Both the position numbers and the translations under genes were made by a program. Source: Mycobacterium sp. M26 (GTDB lineage: Bacteria; Actinomycetota; Actinomycetes; Mycobacteriales; Mycobacteriaceae). Taken from it: DNA of 64,000 nucleotides. The DNA is taken from the NCBI RefSeq assembly GCF_001494595.1, contig NZ_LN929908.1:1091716-1155715 (forward strand), written 5' to 3'. Under the pieces are notes generated by a model. The model was not told the origin of the DNA. It did no database searches and saw nothing but the letters and a program-made list of their open reading frames with translations. Positions 47,273-60,060 of this stretch are shown here, piece by piece; within the stretch, counting starts at the first letter, position 1, and the number at the start of each line of letters is the position of its first letter.

Positions 47273-49468
47273 CTAGGCGGGTTCGAGCCAGATCGCCGAG
47301 GTGGGCGGCAGCACCAGCGTCGCCGACGCAGGCCGGCCGTGCCACGGATCGTCGGTGGCCTCGACCGCACCGAAGTTGCCTGCGCCCGCGCCGTTGTAGA
47401 TCGTGGCATCGCTGTTGAGCACCTCACGCCAGGTGCCGGCATGCGGCAGGCCCAGCCGGTACTGGCCGTGTTCGGATCCCGAGAAGTTGAACACGCACGC
47501 CACCACTGACCCGTCACTGCCGTAGCGCAGGAAGCTCAGCACATTGTTGGCCGAGTCGTTGGCGTCGATCCAGGAATAGCCTTCCGGCTTGGTGTCCTGA
47601 CTCCACAACGCGGGACGGGTGCGATAGATCTGGTTGATATCGGCGACGAACTTCAAGATGCCGTCGGAGAAGCTGTTCTCGTCGAGCTGAAACCAGTCGA
47701 GCCCGCGTTCCTCGGACCATTCGGCGCGCTGGCCGAACTCCTGCCCCATGAACAGCAACTGCTTACCCGGGTGTGCCCACTGGTAGGCGAGCAGGCTGCG
47801 CAACCCGGCCGCCTTGACGTGGTCATTGCCGGGCATCCGGCCCCACAGCGTGCCCTTGCCGTGCACCACCTCGTCGTGGCTGATCGGCAGCACGTAGTTC
47901 TCGCTGAACGCATAGAGCATCGAGAACGTCATTTCGTGGTGGTGAAAGCTGCGGTAGATCGGGTCGCGGCTGATGTAGTCCAGGGTGTCGTGCATCCACC
48001 CCATGTTCCACTTCATCGAAAAGCCAAGTCCGCCAAGATTTGTCGGCCGGGTGACCCCCGGCCACGAGGTCGACTCCTCGGCGATCGTCACGATGCCAGG
48101 TGCGACCTTGTGCACGGTGGCGTTCATCTCCTGCAGGAATTGGACTGCCTCGAGGTTCTCCCGCCCACCGTAGATATTGGGCGTCCACCCGTCGGCCGGG
48201 CGCGAGTAGTCCAGGTAGAGCATCGAGGCCACGGCGTCCACCCGCAGCCCGTCAACGTGGTACTCCTGCAGCCAGTACAGCGCGTTGGCTACCAGGAAGT
48301 TGCGCACCTCGGGCCTGCCAAAGTCGAAGACGTAAGTGCCCCAGTCGAGTTGCTCACCGCGGCGCGGGTCGGAGTGCTCGTAGAGTGCCGTGCCGTCGAA
48401 GCGGCCCAGCGCCCAGCCGTCCTTGGGGAAGTGGGCCGGCACCCAGTCCACGATCACCCCGATGCCGGCCTGGTGCAGTGCGTCGATCAGGTACCGCAGA
48501 TCGTCGGGGGAGCCGAACCGCGAGGTCGGGGCGTAGTACGACGTCACCTGGTAGCCCCAGGAGCCGCCGAACGGATGCTCGGCCACCGGCAGGAACTCCA
48601 CATGCGTGAAGCCCTGGGCCACCACGTAATCGGTCAGCTCTCGGGCCAGCTGGCGGTAGCTGAGCCCGGGGCGCCACGAGCCGAGGTGCACCTCGTAGGT
48701 GCTCATCGGTTCGAACACCGGATTGTGGTTGGCCCGCCGCGTCATCCACTCGCCATCGGCCCACGTGTAGTGCGACACGTTGACCCGTGACGCGGTCTGC
48801 GGGGGGACTTCGGTGGCGAAGGCGAACGGGTCGGCGCGGTCGACGACCGATCCGTCGATACCGTGCACCCGGAACTTGTAGAGCCCGTCGGTGGGGAAGT
48901 CCGGCCAGAACAGCTCCCAGACTCCCGAGGAACCCAGCACCCGCATCGGTGCGTCGTTGCCGTCCCAGTGGTTGAACTCGCCGATCAGGCTGACGCCCTT
49001 GGCATTCGGGGCCCATACCGCGAACGACACGCCCTCGACCACACCGTCTGGCGTGGTGAACGATCGCGGGTGGGCTCCCAGGATCTCCCACAGCCGTTCG
49101 TGGCGGCCCTCGGCGAACAGGTGCAGATCCATCTCGCCCAGGGTGGGCAGGAACCGGTAGCCATCGGCCACGGTCATGGTGTGCCCACCCGGGTAGGTGA
49201 CCTCGAGCCGGTAGTCGGCGAGGTTGGTGAACGGCAGGGCCGCCGCGAACAGCCCGGCGTCGATGTGGCTGAACTCGTAGCGTTGGTCGCCGACGATCGC
49301 GACCACCTTTTCGGCGTGCGGGCGTAGCGCACGCAGCACGGTGTGGTCGTCGTACTCGTGGGCGCCCAGGATGCTGTGCGGGTCATGGTGCACCCCGGCC
49401 ACCAGGCGGGCCAGCTCACCGGGATCCGGTGCCAGATATGGACTGGCGAGCTTGTCTGATCTCGTCAT
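47273..49468 (-). CDS. glgB: 1,4-alpha-glucan branching enzyme
   Basis: Adds alpha-1,6 branches to glucan. 731 residues: N-terminal glucan-binding domains, [14 protein letters not shown]13 core with nucleophile Asp in [18 protein letters not shown] and acid/base Glu in [13 protein letters not shown], and the [12 protein letters not shown] loop. GAGGAG nine bases before ATG. Lies 24 bases after glgE, forming a glgE-glgB unit as in M. tuberculosis. The essential pair makes cytosolic and capsular alpha-glucan; GlgB loss is toxic there because maltose-1-phosphate builds up. Confidence 0.97.
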   Translation of the reverse strand: MTRSDKLASPYLAPDPGELARLVAGVHHDPHSILGAHEYDDHTVLRALRPHAEKVVAIVGDQRYEFSHIDAGLFAAALPFTNLADYRLEVTYPGGHTMTVADGYRFLPTLGEMDLHLFAEGRHERLWEILGAHPRSFTTPDGVVEGVSFAVWAPNAKGVSLIGEFNHWDGNDAPMRVLGSSGVWELFWPDFPTDGLYKFRVHGIDGSVVDRADPFAFATEVPPQTASRVNVSHYTWADGEWMTRRANHNPVFEPMSTYEVHLGSWRPGLSYRQLARELTDYVVAQGFTHVEFLPVAEHPFGGSWGYQVTSYYAPTSRFGSPDDLRYLIDALHQAGIGVIVDWVPAHFPKDGWALGRFDGTALYEHSDPRRGEQLDWGTYVFDFGRPEVRNFLVANALYWLQEYHVDGLRVDAVASMLYLDYSRPADGWTPNIYGGRENLEAVQFLQEMNATVHKVAPGIVTIAEESTSWPGVTRPTNLGGLGFSMKWNMGWMHDTLDYISRDPIYRSFHHHEMTFSMLYAFSENYVLPISHDEVVHGKGTLWGRMPGNDHVKAAGLRSLLAYQWAHPGKQLLFMGQEFGQRAEWSEERGLDWFQLDENSFSDGILKFVADINQIYRTRPALWSQDTKPEGYSWIDANDSANNVLSFLRYGSDGSVVACVFNFSGSEHGQYRLGLPHAGTWREVLNSDATIYNGAGAGNFGAVEATDDPWHGRPASATLVLPPTSAIWLEPA

Positions 49469-49492
49469 GTGCCTAGGCTCCTCTCGTCCCCG

Positions 49493-51580
<2,088 letters not shown>

Positions 51581-51728
51581 CCAACCACTCCCATTTCTGA
51601 CTTGTACGACGTGGCCCGCGCCGCGCCGGATCCGTGCCTTCTCGGGTAACCGCATCACGCTCTGTTCACACCGTAGTGGGCCGAGTCGATGCGAGTGGAA
51701 GAAGCGCACGCACACCTGTCGGCCTCAG

Positions 51729-51734
51729 TAAGGT
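51729..51734 (+). promoter_or_regulatory. Putative -10 element of glgP (leaderless)
   Basis: TAAGGT ends 8 nt before the GTG of glgP and no ribosome site is visible. Confidence 0.5.
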
Positions 51735-51742
51735 TGGGTCAC

Positions 51743-54325
51743 GTGAAGGCGCTACGGAGGTTCACGGTTCGGGCCCACCTGCCCGAACGACTCTCGGCCC
51801 TGGGCCGGTTGTCCACCAACCTGCGCTGGTCGTGGGATAAACCCACGCAGGATCTGTTCGCGTCGATCGACCCCCAGCTATGGGCCCAGACCGGCCAGGA
51901 TCCCGTCGCCCTGCTGGGTGCGGTGACTCCCAAGCGGCTCGACGAACTCGCCGAGGATGCCGCCTTCCTGGGCGGCCTGGACCACCTCGCCGACGATCTC
52001 GACGACTACCTGGCCCGCCCGATGTGGTACCAGGAGCAGGACCCGGCGAGCATGCCGACCGGGATCGCCTACTTCTCGATGGAGTTCGGCGTGGCCGAGG
52101 TGCTGCCGAACTACTCCGGCGGCCTGGGCATCCTGGCCGGCGACCACCTGAAGTCGGCTTCGGACCTCGGCCTGCCGCTGATCGCGGTCGGCCTCTACTA
52201 CCGCTCCGGCTACTTCCGGCAGTCGCTGACCGCCGATGGCTGGCAACGCGAGAACTATCCGTCGCTGGACCCGCAGGGCCTGCCGCTGCGGCTGCTCACC
52301 GATGCCACCGACACCCCGGTGCTGGTGGAACTGGCGCTACCGGACTCCAAGCAGTTGCGCGCCCGGGTCTGGGTGGCCCAGGTCGGCCGGATCCCGCTGC
52401 TGCTGCTGGACTCCGACATCCCGGAGAACGAGCACGACCTGCGCAACGTCACCGATCGCCTGTACGGCGGTGACCAGGAACACCGGATCAAGCAGGAACT
52501 GCTGGCCGGTATCGGCGGGGTGCGGGCCGTGCGCGCGTTCACCGCCGCGGCGGGCTTGCCCGCCCCCGATGTCTTCCACATGAACGAGGGCCACGCCGGA
52601 TTCCTCGGCGTGGAGCGCATCCGCGAACTGATGGCCGCCGAGCGGCTGGACTTCGAGACCGCGCTGACCGTGGTGCGCTCCAGCACGGTGTTCACCACCC
52701 ATACGCCGGTGCCGGCCGGAATCGACCGGTTCCCGGTGGAGATGGTGCAGCGGTACTTCGGCGATGACGGCCCGAACGGTCTGCTGCCCGGTGTGCCGGT
52801 GGCGCGGGTGCTGGCCTTCGGCGCCGAGGACGATCCGACGAAGTTCAACATGGCGCATATGGGGCTGCGGCTGGCTCAGCGGGCCAATGGGGTGTCGTTG
52901 CTGCACGGCCGGGTCAGCCGCGAGATGTTCGACGAACTGTGGCCGGGTTTCGATCCGGCCGACGTACCCATCGGGTCGATCACCAACGGCGTGCACGGGC
53001 CGACGTGGGCGGCGCCGCAGTGGCTGCAACTGGGTCGTGAACTCGCCGGCTCCACCGAGGCGCTGCGGGAACCGCAGGTGTGGGCCCGGCTTCAGGAGGT
53101 CGAGCCCGGCCACATCTGGTGGATCCGCTCGCAGCTGCGGGCCTACCTCGTCGAGGACGTCCGTCGCAGGCTGCGCCGCTCGTGGCTGGAGCGCGGCGCC
53201 TCCGATGCCGAACTCGGCTGGATCGCAACGGCTTTCGACCCCGACGTGCTTACCATCGGATTCGCCCGCCGGGTGCCCACCTATAAGCGGCTGACGCTGA
53301 TGTTGCGCGATCCGCAGCGTCTGGAGGCGCTGCTGCTCGATCCCGAGAAGCCGCTGCAACTGATCGTCGCGGGCAAATCGCATCCCGCCGACGACGCCGG
53401 CAAAGCACTGATCCAGCAGGTGGTCAAGTTCGCCGATCGGCCCGAGGTCCGGCATCGCATCGCGTTTCTGCCCGACTACGACATGTCGATGGCCCGCTCG
53501 CTGTACTGGGGATGCGATGTCTGGCTGAACAATCCGCTGCGGCCGCTGGAAGCGTGCGGCACCTCGGGTATGAAGAGTGCGCTCAACGGCGGGCTCAATC
53601 TGTCCATCCGTGACGGCTGGTGGGACGAATGGTACGACGGCGAAAACGGTTGGGAGATACCGACTGCCGACGGTCTGGCCGACGAGGGACGCCGCGACGA
53701 CCTGGAGGCCGCCGCGCTCTACGACCTGCTGGAGCATTCGGTCGGCCCGAAGTTCTACGACCGCGACGAGCGCGGTGTTCCCACCCGCTGGGTGGAGATG
53801 GTCCGGCACACCCTGCAGTCGCTGGGCCCCAAGGTGCTGGCCTCGCGGATGGTGCGCGATTACACCGAGAAGTACTACGCCCCGGCCGCCCGGTCGTTGC
53901 GCCGCACGCTGGCCCCGGTCGACGGGCTGCCGTTCGGGGCGGCGCGCGAGCTGAGTGCCTACCGGTTGCGCGCTCGTGAGGCGTGGCCCCAGGTGGCCGT
54001 CACCGACGTCGACAGCACCGGCCTGCCCGATACTCCGCTGCTGGGCTCACAGCTCACCCTGACCGCGGCCGTGCAGTTGGCCGGACTCACCCCGGACGAG
54101 GTCGTCGTCCAGGCCGTGCTGGGCCGTGTCGACGCCACCGACGTGCTGCAGGACCCGACGTGTGTGGAGATGACCCACACCGGACCGGGCGACGGCGGCA
54201 CCGAATTGTTCTCGACGACGACACCGCTGCCGGTGGCCGGATCGGTCGGCTACACCGTGCGGGTGCTGCCACATCACCCGCTGCTGGCCGCCGACAACGA
54301 ACTCGGCCTGGTGAGGATGGCGTAA
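51743..54325 (+). CDS. glgP: Alpha-glucan phosphorylase
   Basis: Releases glucose-1-phosphate from alpha-glucan; 860 residues. Bacterial-type phosphorylase with NYSGGLGILAGDHLKSASDLG, HMNEGHAGFLGVERI, FTTHTPVPAGIDRFP, NGVHGPTWAAPQWL, and the PLP region ending in GTSGMKSALNGGLNLSIRDGWWDEW. The GTG start (MKALRRFTVRAHLPERL) matches tuberculosis GlgP; a longer frame from 51689 lacks support. With glgE/glgB on the other strand it forms a synthesis/breakdown pair around a shared 160-base gap. Confidence 0.96.
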   Translation: MKALRRFTVRAHLPERLSALGRLSTNLRWSWDKPTQDLFASIDPQLWAQTGQDPVALLGAVTPKRLDELAEDAAFLGGLDHLADDLDDYLARPMWYQEQDPASMPTGIAYFSMEFGVAEVLPNYSGGLGILAGDHLKSASDLGLPLIAVGLYYRSGYFRQSLTADGWQRENYPSLDPQGLPLRLLTDATDTPVLVELALPDSKQLRARVWVAQVGRIPLLLLDSDIPENEHDLRNVTDRLYGGDQEHRIKQELLAGIGGVRAVRAFTAAAGLPAPDVFHMNEGHAGFLGVERIRELMAAERLDFETALTVVRSSTVFTTHTPVPAGIDRFPVEMVQRYFGDDGPNGLLPGVPVARVLAFGAEDDPTKFNMAHMGLRLAQRANGVSLLHGRVSREMFDELWPGFDPADVPIGSITNGVHGPTWAAPQWLQLGRELAGSTEALREPQVWARLQEVEPGHIWWIRSQLRAYLVEDVRRRLRRSWLERGASDAELGWIATAFDPDVLTIGFARRVPTYKRLTLMLRDPQRLEALLLDPEKPLQLIVAGKSHPADDAGKALIQQVVKFADRPEVRHRIAFLPDYDMSMARSLYWGCDVWLNNPLRPLEACGTSGMKSALNGGLNLSIRDGWWDEWYDGENGWEIPTADGLADEGRRDDLEAAALYDLLEHSVGPKFYDRDERGVPTRWVEMVRHTLQSLGPKVLASRMVRDYTEKYYAPAARSLRRTLAPVDGLPFGAARELSAYRLRAREAWPQVAVTDVDSTGLPDTPLLGSQLTLTAAVQLAGLTPDEVVVQAVLGRVDATDVLQDPTCVEMTHTGPGDGGTELFSTTTPLPVAGSVGYTVRVLPHHPLLAADNELGLVRMA

Positions 54326-54445
54326 CGCTGACGGTTCCGGATCCGGTTAGCAGGTCAGGGGAGCCGCATGTAGGTTCCCAAAGGGAGTGCCGACCGGTAC
54401 CGCATCGGGGCGGGCTGTCGGATTCCCGGGAAGGCGTTCGGGGCA

Positions 54446-55180
54446 GTGTTTGTGCGAGGCGTGGCCACAGTGGCACTGGTGGGTGGCTTGTTGTCGGCCG
54501 CGATGGCTCCTGCGTCGGCTGATCCGGACTCCACCGCGCCCGACGCGGCGCAGCCCGTGTCGGCCGAGGTGCCCGATCCCGCGGCCGCACCGCCGGTCGA
54601 CGACGGCCGGGTCGAGTCCACCCCGCCCGCGACCACGAAGTCGCCCGACGGGTGGACGCTGACCATCTCGGCCAAAGACGAGATCCAGATGCCGGTCGCC
54701 CCGCTGACCACGGCGATCTCGTCACGCGAGTACGTCGTCGGCGGCGTCTACAACGGCGCACTGGCCGGCGACGGCTCCACCCCCAAGGGTGTCTTGGAGG
54801 TCGGCTACCAGATCGGCTGCGGTATCGACATGAGCACCTCCAACGGTGTCTCGCTGACCGGCACGGCCGGTATCAACCCGTCGATCGGCTACTTCGGCCT
54901 GGACTTCTCCAACACCATCGCCGACGGTCTGACCCCGGGTATCGGCGCCAACATCGGCGGCGGCATCACCGTGGGCCTCAAGCCCGGCATCATCAACATC
55001 GTCCCGGTGACCAAGAAGGAGTACAAAGGCTCCGCACCGTGGGTGTCGATCAGCAACTTCCACGTCAAGATCGACGGCTGCGTGGGGGAGTCGTTTATCC
55101 GGTCCTACGCGACGCTGACGAAGTCCACCGACGAGGGTGACGCCATCCTGTCCTGGTACGGGGTCACCAAGAAAATCTGA
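54446..55180 (+). CDS. MspA-family porin-like protein with N-terminal linker
   Basis: 244 residues. Signal peptide (ATVALVGGLLSAAMAPASA) then a Pro/Ala/Asp-rich linker of about 40 residues, then an MspA-like domain (about 70-244): DGWTLTISAKDE, YVVGGVYNGALAG, LEVGYQIGCGIDM, GINPSIGYFG, and the C-terminal FIRSYATLTKSTDEGDAILSWYGV. Members form octameric outer-membrane pores. The linker and two cysteines (in QIGCGI and IDGCVG), absent in MspA, set it apart. Start GTG 54446 (another GTG at 54452); a stop codon lies upstream in frame. Pore activity is unproven. Confidence 0.85.
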   Translation: MFVRGVATVALVGGLLSAAMAPASADPDSTAPDAAQPVSAEVPDPAAAPPVDDGRVESTPPATTKSPDGWTLTISAKDEIQMPVAPLTTAISSREYVVGGVYNGALAGDGSTPKGVLEVGYQIGCGIDMSTSNGVSLTGTAGINPSIGYFGLDFSNTIADGLTPGIGANIGGGITVGLKPGIINIVPVTKKEYKGSAPWVSISNFHVKIDGCVGESFIRSYATLTKSTDEGDAILSWYGVTKKI

Positions 55181-55185
55181 TCCCG

Positions 55186-56628
55186 CTACGGAAAGCGCTT
55201 GATGCAGCGCTCCTGATCGCCGAGTACGCCAATGCGGAACGCGTCGATGCGGGAGAACCCGGCGGGCACCGTCTCGCCGTTGACGTCGCTGGCCGCCAGG
55301 CCGTTGGTCAGCAGCCCGGACACCGCCTCGTCGATATCGCCGGCCGTCAGTGCCACGGTGTTGCCGTCCGGCGTGGTGACCTCTTTCGAGAGCTTGGTGG
55401 TGGCCACCCCGGTCAGGCACGCGGTGCGCAATCCGGCCTCGGCGTTGTCCAGCACCAGCCCGCCCTGCTGGTGCTGCAGCGCCAGCATGTAGCGCGATAC
55501 CAGCGCCGAGTAGGCGGTGTTGTCACCTTGGACCAGCGAGGTCTCATCACCCTCGTTCGAGGTTCCCATCTTCTCCAGACCGGCCAGGTCGACGGCGATG
55601 GTGTTGGTAGACGGGCAGAACGACACCGGCGGGCTGGGCCGGGCATCCGGGCACGACGCGGTCTTGCTGGTGTCGAACGTCAGCTGCGGCGGGTTCTTCG
55701 GTTCGAAGAGGATGTTCATCGCATCGACGATGGCCTTCGTCGACTCCTCGCTCACCGGCCATTCCCCGCTCTGATCGGACTGCAGCTCTACGGGCAGGTC
55801 ACCGCGGCGCTGCCCGATCTCCTGGGCGTCGATGGTCGCGCACGACGATGCCCCGTCGGTGAAGCCGAACTGGAAGGCCGAGATCCGCTCGAAGGCCGAA
55901 CCGTGCTCGTCGCCGGTGTCGTAGTAGTCGTCCTGGCTCAGCAGCGGGTCGCGGAACGAGATCATCGCGGCCAGCAGATTGTTCAGACCGTCACCGGTGG
56001 ACAGGGTGAACCGCGGCGAGTTGCCCTCGGCGACCCAGCGCATGTACACCCCGGCCAGGCAGTCGGCCTGCTGCTCGGCCACCAGCGTGGGCGTGCCCTT
56101 CTTGTTGAGCTTGGCCAGCTTCTGGATGGCGTGGCCGTATTCGTGCGCCAGCACCATCGTGATGGCCATGTCGCCATTGGCCTGACGCAGCGAGGGCATG
56201 AGCACGCCACGGTCCCAGCCGATGGTGTTGTCGTCCTCGCAGAAGGCGGCGTTGATCAGTCCCGCCGTCGACTCGTCGCAGAACGTGCCGTCGTAGTCGT
56301 CGGAGTTCCACGAGATGACGGCCTTCACGGGCTTGAACTCAAACTTGAACGTCTCGCCGTACGCGCTCTCCCAGAACGTTTCCAGATCCGACACCGACTG
56401 GACCGCGATCTCGTCGACCTCGCCGCCGTCGCCGTCGGTGACCTTGCGGGTGGGCGGCTCGGCGTTGGGGCGCAGCCCGCTGCTGCCGTCGACGGCCTGC
56501 AGGCCGGCCACCTTGAACGGGTCGTCGAAGATCGACACGGCTTTGCCCTGCACGGTCGACCCGCAACCGGCCAGGACCACCGCGGTGCCCGCAACGGCGA
56601 GCAGGCGCCCCAGGTGTCGTGCGCGCAT
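55186..56628 (-). CDS. Lipoprotein zinc metallopeptidase
   Basis: 480 residues. Signal with lipobox VLAGC (Cys at about 22). Zinc site HEYGH in MVLAHEYGHAIQ, preceded by DRGVLMPSL and followed by the EQQADCLAGVYM motif whose Glu/Asp can be the third ligand, as in the neutral zinc metallopeptidase (YpfJ-like) group. The C-terminal half is not recognised. Start ATG 56628 is selected because it begins the signal peptide. Tail-to-tail with the MspA-like gene, 5 bases apart, so both act at the cell envelope; a working link is only a guess. Confidence 0.85.
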   Translation of the reverse strand: MRARHLGRLLAVAGTAVVLAGCGSTVQGKAVSIFDDPFKVAGLQAVDGSSGLRPNAEPPTRKVTDGDGGEVDEIAVQSVSDLETFWESAYGETFKFEFKPVKAVISWNSDDYDGTFCDESTAGLINAAFCEDDNTIGWDRGVLMPSLRQANGDMAITMVLAHEYGHAIQKLAKLNKKGTPTLVAEQQADCLAGVYMRWVAEGNSPRFTLSTGDGLNNLLAAMISFRDPLLSQDDYYDTGDEHGSAFERISAFQFGFTDGASSCATIDAQEIGQRRGDLPVELQSDQSGEWPVSEESTKAIVDAMNILFEPKNPPQLTFDTSKTASCPDARPSPPVSFCPSTNTIAVDLAGLEKMGTSNEGDETSLVQGDNTAYSALVSRYMLALQHQQGGLVLDNAEAGLRTACLTGVATTKLSKEVTTPDGNTVALTAGDIDEAVSGLLTNGLAASDVNGETVPAGFSRIDAFRIGVLGDQERCIKRFP

Positions 56629-56714
56629 GAGTAGTGCCTCTCCACAGCGTCGGCGGGCTCGGTCGAAGTTCGCTATCACAATAGTGCCGTGGCTCGGTCC
56701 CGGCCGCTGTTCGC

Positions 56715-58703
56715 TCACCGCGGACTGTCGGCGCGTAGCCGTTGAAGTGCTTGTTTGGCTCGCTGCGCGTCGGTGGTGGTCCAGAACGGCGGGAGCGACG
56801 CCCGTAGGTAGCCACCGTAACGGGCGGTGGCCATCCGCGAGTCGAGCACAGCGACCACACCGCGGTCGTCCGCGCGGCGGAGCAACCGACCCGCGCCCTG
56901 GGCCAGCAGCAGCGCGGCGTGTGCGGCGGCCACGGTCATGAACCCGTTGCCGCCGCGTGCGGCCACCGCGCGCTGCCGGGCGGTCAGCAACGGATCGTCA
57001 GGGCGGGGGAAGGGGATGCGGTCGATCAGGACCAGCGACAGCGACGGCCCGGGGACGTCGACGCCCTGCCACAGCGAGAGCGTGCCGAACAACGACGTCT
57101 CCGGGTCTGCAGTGAACTTCGTCACCAGTGCTGCGGTGCTGTCCTCGCCCTGACACAACACCGGGGTGTCCAGCCGGGCGCGCATCGCCTCGGCAGCGGC
57201 CTTGGCCGCACGCATCGACGAGAACAACCCCAGGGTCCGGCCGCCGGCCGCCTCGATCAGCCCGGCGATCTCGTCGAGTTGGGCGTCGGTGCCGGTGCCT
57301 TCACGGCCGGGTGGCGGCAGATGGGCGGCGATGTAGAGGATGCCCGACTTGGCGTGCTCGAAGGGCGATCCGACGTCCAGGCCCTGCCAGGCCGGGCCGT
57401 CGGCCAGACCCCAGGAGCGGGCCATCGCCTCGAAGGAGCCGCCGATGGTCAGCGTGGCCGAAGTGAGCACGGCGGTGGCGGTGTCGAACAGTCGGCTGCG
57501 CAGCAATCCCGACACCGCCAAGGGGGCCACCCGCAGCACCGGCCGGAGGGCGCCCGACGGTCGGGTCTCCTCATGGTCGAGCCACACCACATCGGTCCGG
57601 TCCGGGATGGCCGGGACGAACGAGTCCAGCACCCGCGCGGCGGTGTCGCCGATCTCGGTCAGCGCCGCGATCGCCTCGCTGCGGGCGGCCGCCGCCTTGG
57701 GGTCCTTGGGCGAGGGGTCGATATCGGTGCGGGCCGCGTTGGCGGCATCCCGCAGTGCGGTCAGATAGGTGGCCATCTCGTCGTCGAGGAAGTCCATCCG
57801 CCCCGGCGTGCCGTCGTGGATGGCCGAGGAGAACGTTGCGACCGCCGCCTCCATCCGCTGGCTCAGTTCCGGCCGCACCAACCGGGAGATACGGCGAGCC
57901 GCGACACCCAATGGCGCCGGCGTCAGCTCACCGGTGGCCACCGACGTCACCCGGTCGACCAGCTCGTGGGCCTCATCGACCACCACGTAGTCGTGCTCCG
58001 GCAGCACCGAGGCCTCGGCGATCGCGTTGATCGCGAGCAGCGCGTGGTTGGTCACCACGATGTCGGCGGTGCCGGCAACACCGCGGGCCTTCTCCGCGAA
58101 GCAGTCGGCCCCGTATGGGCAGCGCGCCATCCCGAGGCACTCCCGGGCCGACACACTGACCTGCGACCAGGACCGGTCGGCCACGCCGGGGCTGAGTTCG
58201 TCGCGGTCGCCGGTCTCGGTCTCCGAGGCCCACGCCGTCAGCCGCGCCACGTCACGGCCCAGCGCGGAGGCGGCCATCGGCTCGAACAGCTCCACCTGCG
58301 ACTCGTCCGGCTCGCGATCGTCTGCTCCGTGAATCTTGTTCAGGCACAGATAGTTTCGCCGCCCCTTGAGTAGGGCGAAGCGCGGCTTTCTGGGCATCGC
58401 CCCGGCCAGCGCATCGACCAGGCGGGGCAGGTCACGGTCGACGAGTTGGCGTTGCAGGGCGATGGTGGCGGTGGACACCACCACCGGTGTCTCCTCGGAG
58501 ATGGCGCGTGCGATCGCCGGGATCAGGTAGGCCAGCGACTTGCCGGTGCCGGTCCCGGCTTGCACCGCCAGGTGTTCGCCGGACTCCAGCGCGTGGGCCA
58601 CCGCCTCGGCCATCTGCACCTGGCCGGGGCGCTGGCTTCCGCCGAGTGCGTCGACCGCGGTGGCCAGCAGGTCGGCGACCGGGGGGAGATCCTGCGCGCT
58701 CAC
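56715..58703 (-). CDS. dinG: ATP-dependent helicase DinG
   Basis: 662-residue XPD-like superfamily 2 helicase that unwinds DNA, R-loops and G-quadruplexes. Walker A AVQAGTGTGKSLAY, DEAH box in VVVDEAHELVDR, an iron-sulphur cluster set of cysteines (NYLCLNK and ECLGMARCPYGADCF), and the C-terminal GAGRLLRRADDRGVVAVLDSR motif VI. GTG at 58703 overlaps the stop of pncB (GTGA), proving the start. Cotranscribed with pncB as in Rv1330c-Rv1329c. Confidence 0.96.
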   Translation of the reverse strand: MSAQDLPPVADLLATAVDALGGSQRPGQVQMAEAVAHALESGEHLAVQAGTGTGKSLAYLIPAIARAISEETPVVVSTATIALQRQLVDRDLPRLVDALAGAMPRKPRFALLKGRRNYLCLNKIHGADDREPDESQVELFEPMAASALGRDVARLTAWASETETGDRDELSPGVADRSWSQVSVSARECLGMARCPYGADCFAEKARGVAGTADIVVTNHALLAINAIAEASVLPEHDYVVVDEAHELVDRVTSVATGELTPAPLGVAARRISRLVRPELSQRMEAAVATFSSAIHDGTPGRMDFLDDEMATYLTALRDAANAARTDIDPSPKDPKAAAARSEAIAALTEIGDTAARVLDSFVPAIPDRTDVVWLDHEETRPSGALRPVLRVAPLAVSGLLRSRLFDTATAVLTSATLTIGGSFEAMARSWGLADGPAWQGLDVGSPFEHAKSGILYIAAHLPPPGREGTGTDAQLDEIAGLIEAAGGRTLGLFSSMRAAKAAAEAMRARLDTPVLCQGEDSTAALVTKFTADPETSLFGTLSLWQGVDVPGPSLSLVLIDRIPFPRPDDPLLTARQRAVAARGGNGFMTVAAAHAALLLAQGAGRLLRRADDRGVVAVLDSRMATARYGGYLRASLPPFWTTTDAQRAKQALQRLRADSPR

Positions 58704-59995
58704 CGACGACGCACCGGCACCTGACGGGTCGGGATTGCCGGCTCGCCCTGGGACAGGGCCAGTCCCTCCCACGGCAGGCTGCGCAGACCGGCCGCCACCA
58801 GTTCGCGGGCCGCGGTCAGATCGGACTGCACCACCGGCTCGCCGTCACGCACCAGTGCCACGGTCAGCCGACGTGACGGCTCGGTGGTCTGCGGCGCCTC
58901 GTCGGCGGAGTGGACCACCTCTTCGATGACCGTTCCGGTCGGCTTGGCCAGCCGGGTCGCCGCCTTACGGCCGCCATGGGATTCCTTGTGGCTGCTGCGT
59001 TTCTGCACCGGGATGCCGTCGACCTCGACCAGCTTGTAGACCATGCTCGCCGTCGGTGCGCCCGAGCCGGTGACCACCGAGGTCCCGACGCCATAGCTGT
59101 CGACGGGGTCGGCGCGCAGCGCGGCGATGGCGTACTCGTCTAGATCACCGGACACCACGATCCGGGTGCCGGTAGCGCCCAGCGCATCGAGTTGCGCGCG
59201 GACCTGCCGGGCCAGCACCCCGAGGTCACCGGAGTCGATGCGCACCGAGCCCAGGCCCGGGCCGGCGACGGCGATCGCGTTGGCCACCCCGGTGGTGACG
59301 TCGTAGGTGTCCACCAGCAGCGTGGTGTCCAGCCCGAGTGCGTCGACCTGGGCGCGGAACGCGGACTGTTCGTCGGGACCCGACTCGGTGGTGTGCAGCA
59401 TGGTGAAGGCGTGCGCGCTGGTGCCCAGCGCAGGTACGCCATAGCGTCGGCAAGCCTCCAGGTTGGAGGTGCCCGCAAAGCCCGCGATATAGGCCGCCCG
59501 CGCGGCGGCCACCGCGGCCTGCTCGTGGGTGCGCCGCGAGCCCATTTCGATCAGCGGCCGACCCTCCGCTGCGCTGACCATGCGCGCCGCCGCCGAGGCG
59601 ATCGCGGTGTCGTGGTTGAAGATCGACAGCGCCAGCGTCTCGAGCACCACGCACTCGGCGAAGGTGCCACTGACCGACAGGATCGGAGAGCCCGGGAAGT
59701 ACAGCTCTCCCTCGGTGTAGCCGTCGATGTTGCCGCGGAACCGGAAGTCGTGCAGGAAATCCAGGGTGGCCGGGTCCAGGAACGGCGACAGCGACTCCAG
59801 CGCCACCTTGTCGAAGACGAACTCGCCCAAGGCTTCCAGGAACCGGCCGGTACCGGCCACCACGCCGTAGCGGCGGCCGTCGGGCAGCCGGCGGGCAAAC
59901 ACCTCGAAGGTGGTGCGGCGCCCGGCGGTGCCGTCCCGCAGGGCCGCTGACAGCATCGTCAGCTCGTACTTGTCCGTCAGCAGCGCGGCGGTCAC
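58700..59995 (-). CDS. pncB: Nicotinate phosphoribosyltransferase
   Basis: NAD salvage: nicotinate plus PRPP to nicotinate mononucleotide. 431 residues, begins [35 protein letters not shown] substrate loop, [37 protein letters not shown] and DSGDLG are family motifs. Resembles Rv1330c (pncB1). Divergent from clpS with a 65-base gap. Confidence 0.96.
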   Translation of the reverse strand: MTAALLTDKYELTMLSAALRDGTAGRRTTFEVFARRLPDGRRYGVVAGTGRFLEALGEFVFDKVALESLSPFLDPATLDFLHDFRFRGNIDGYTEGELYFPGSPILSVSGTFAECVVLETLALSIFNHDTAIASAAARMVSAAEGRPLIEMGSRRTHEQAAVAAARAAYIAGFAGTSNLEACRRYGVPALGTSAHAFTMLHTTESGPDEQSAFRAQVDALGLDTTLLVDTYDVTTGVANAIAVAGPGLGSVRIDSGDLGVLARQVRAQLDALGATGTRIVVSGDLDEYAIAALRADPVDSYGVGTSVVTGSGAPTASMVYKLVEVDGIPVQKRSSHKESHGGRKAATRLAKPTGTVIEEVVHSADEAPQTTEPSRRLTVALVRDGEPVVQSDLTAARELVAAGLRSLPWEGLALSQGEPAIPTRQVPVRRR

Positions 59996-60047
59996 AGGGC
60001 AACGGTATCGGCTGCCACGGCATTGGGTTGTTATTGCGGCGGCTCGC

Positions 60048-60053
60048 TATCCT
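60048..60053 (+). promoter_or_regulatory. Putative -10 element of clpS (leaderless)
   Basis: TATCCT ends 7 nt before the clpS ATG; TTGGGT at 60023-60028 could be the -35 (19-base spacer). Confidence 0.5.
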
Positions 60054-60060
60054 TGACGCC

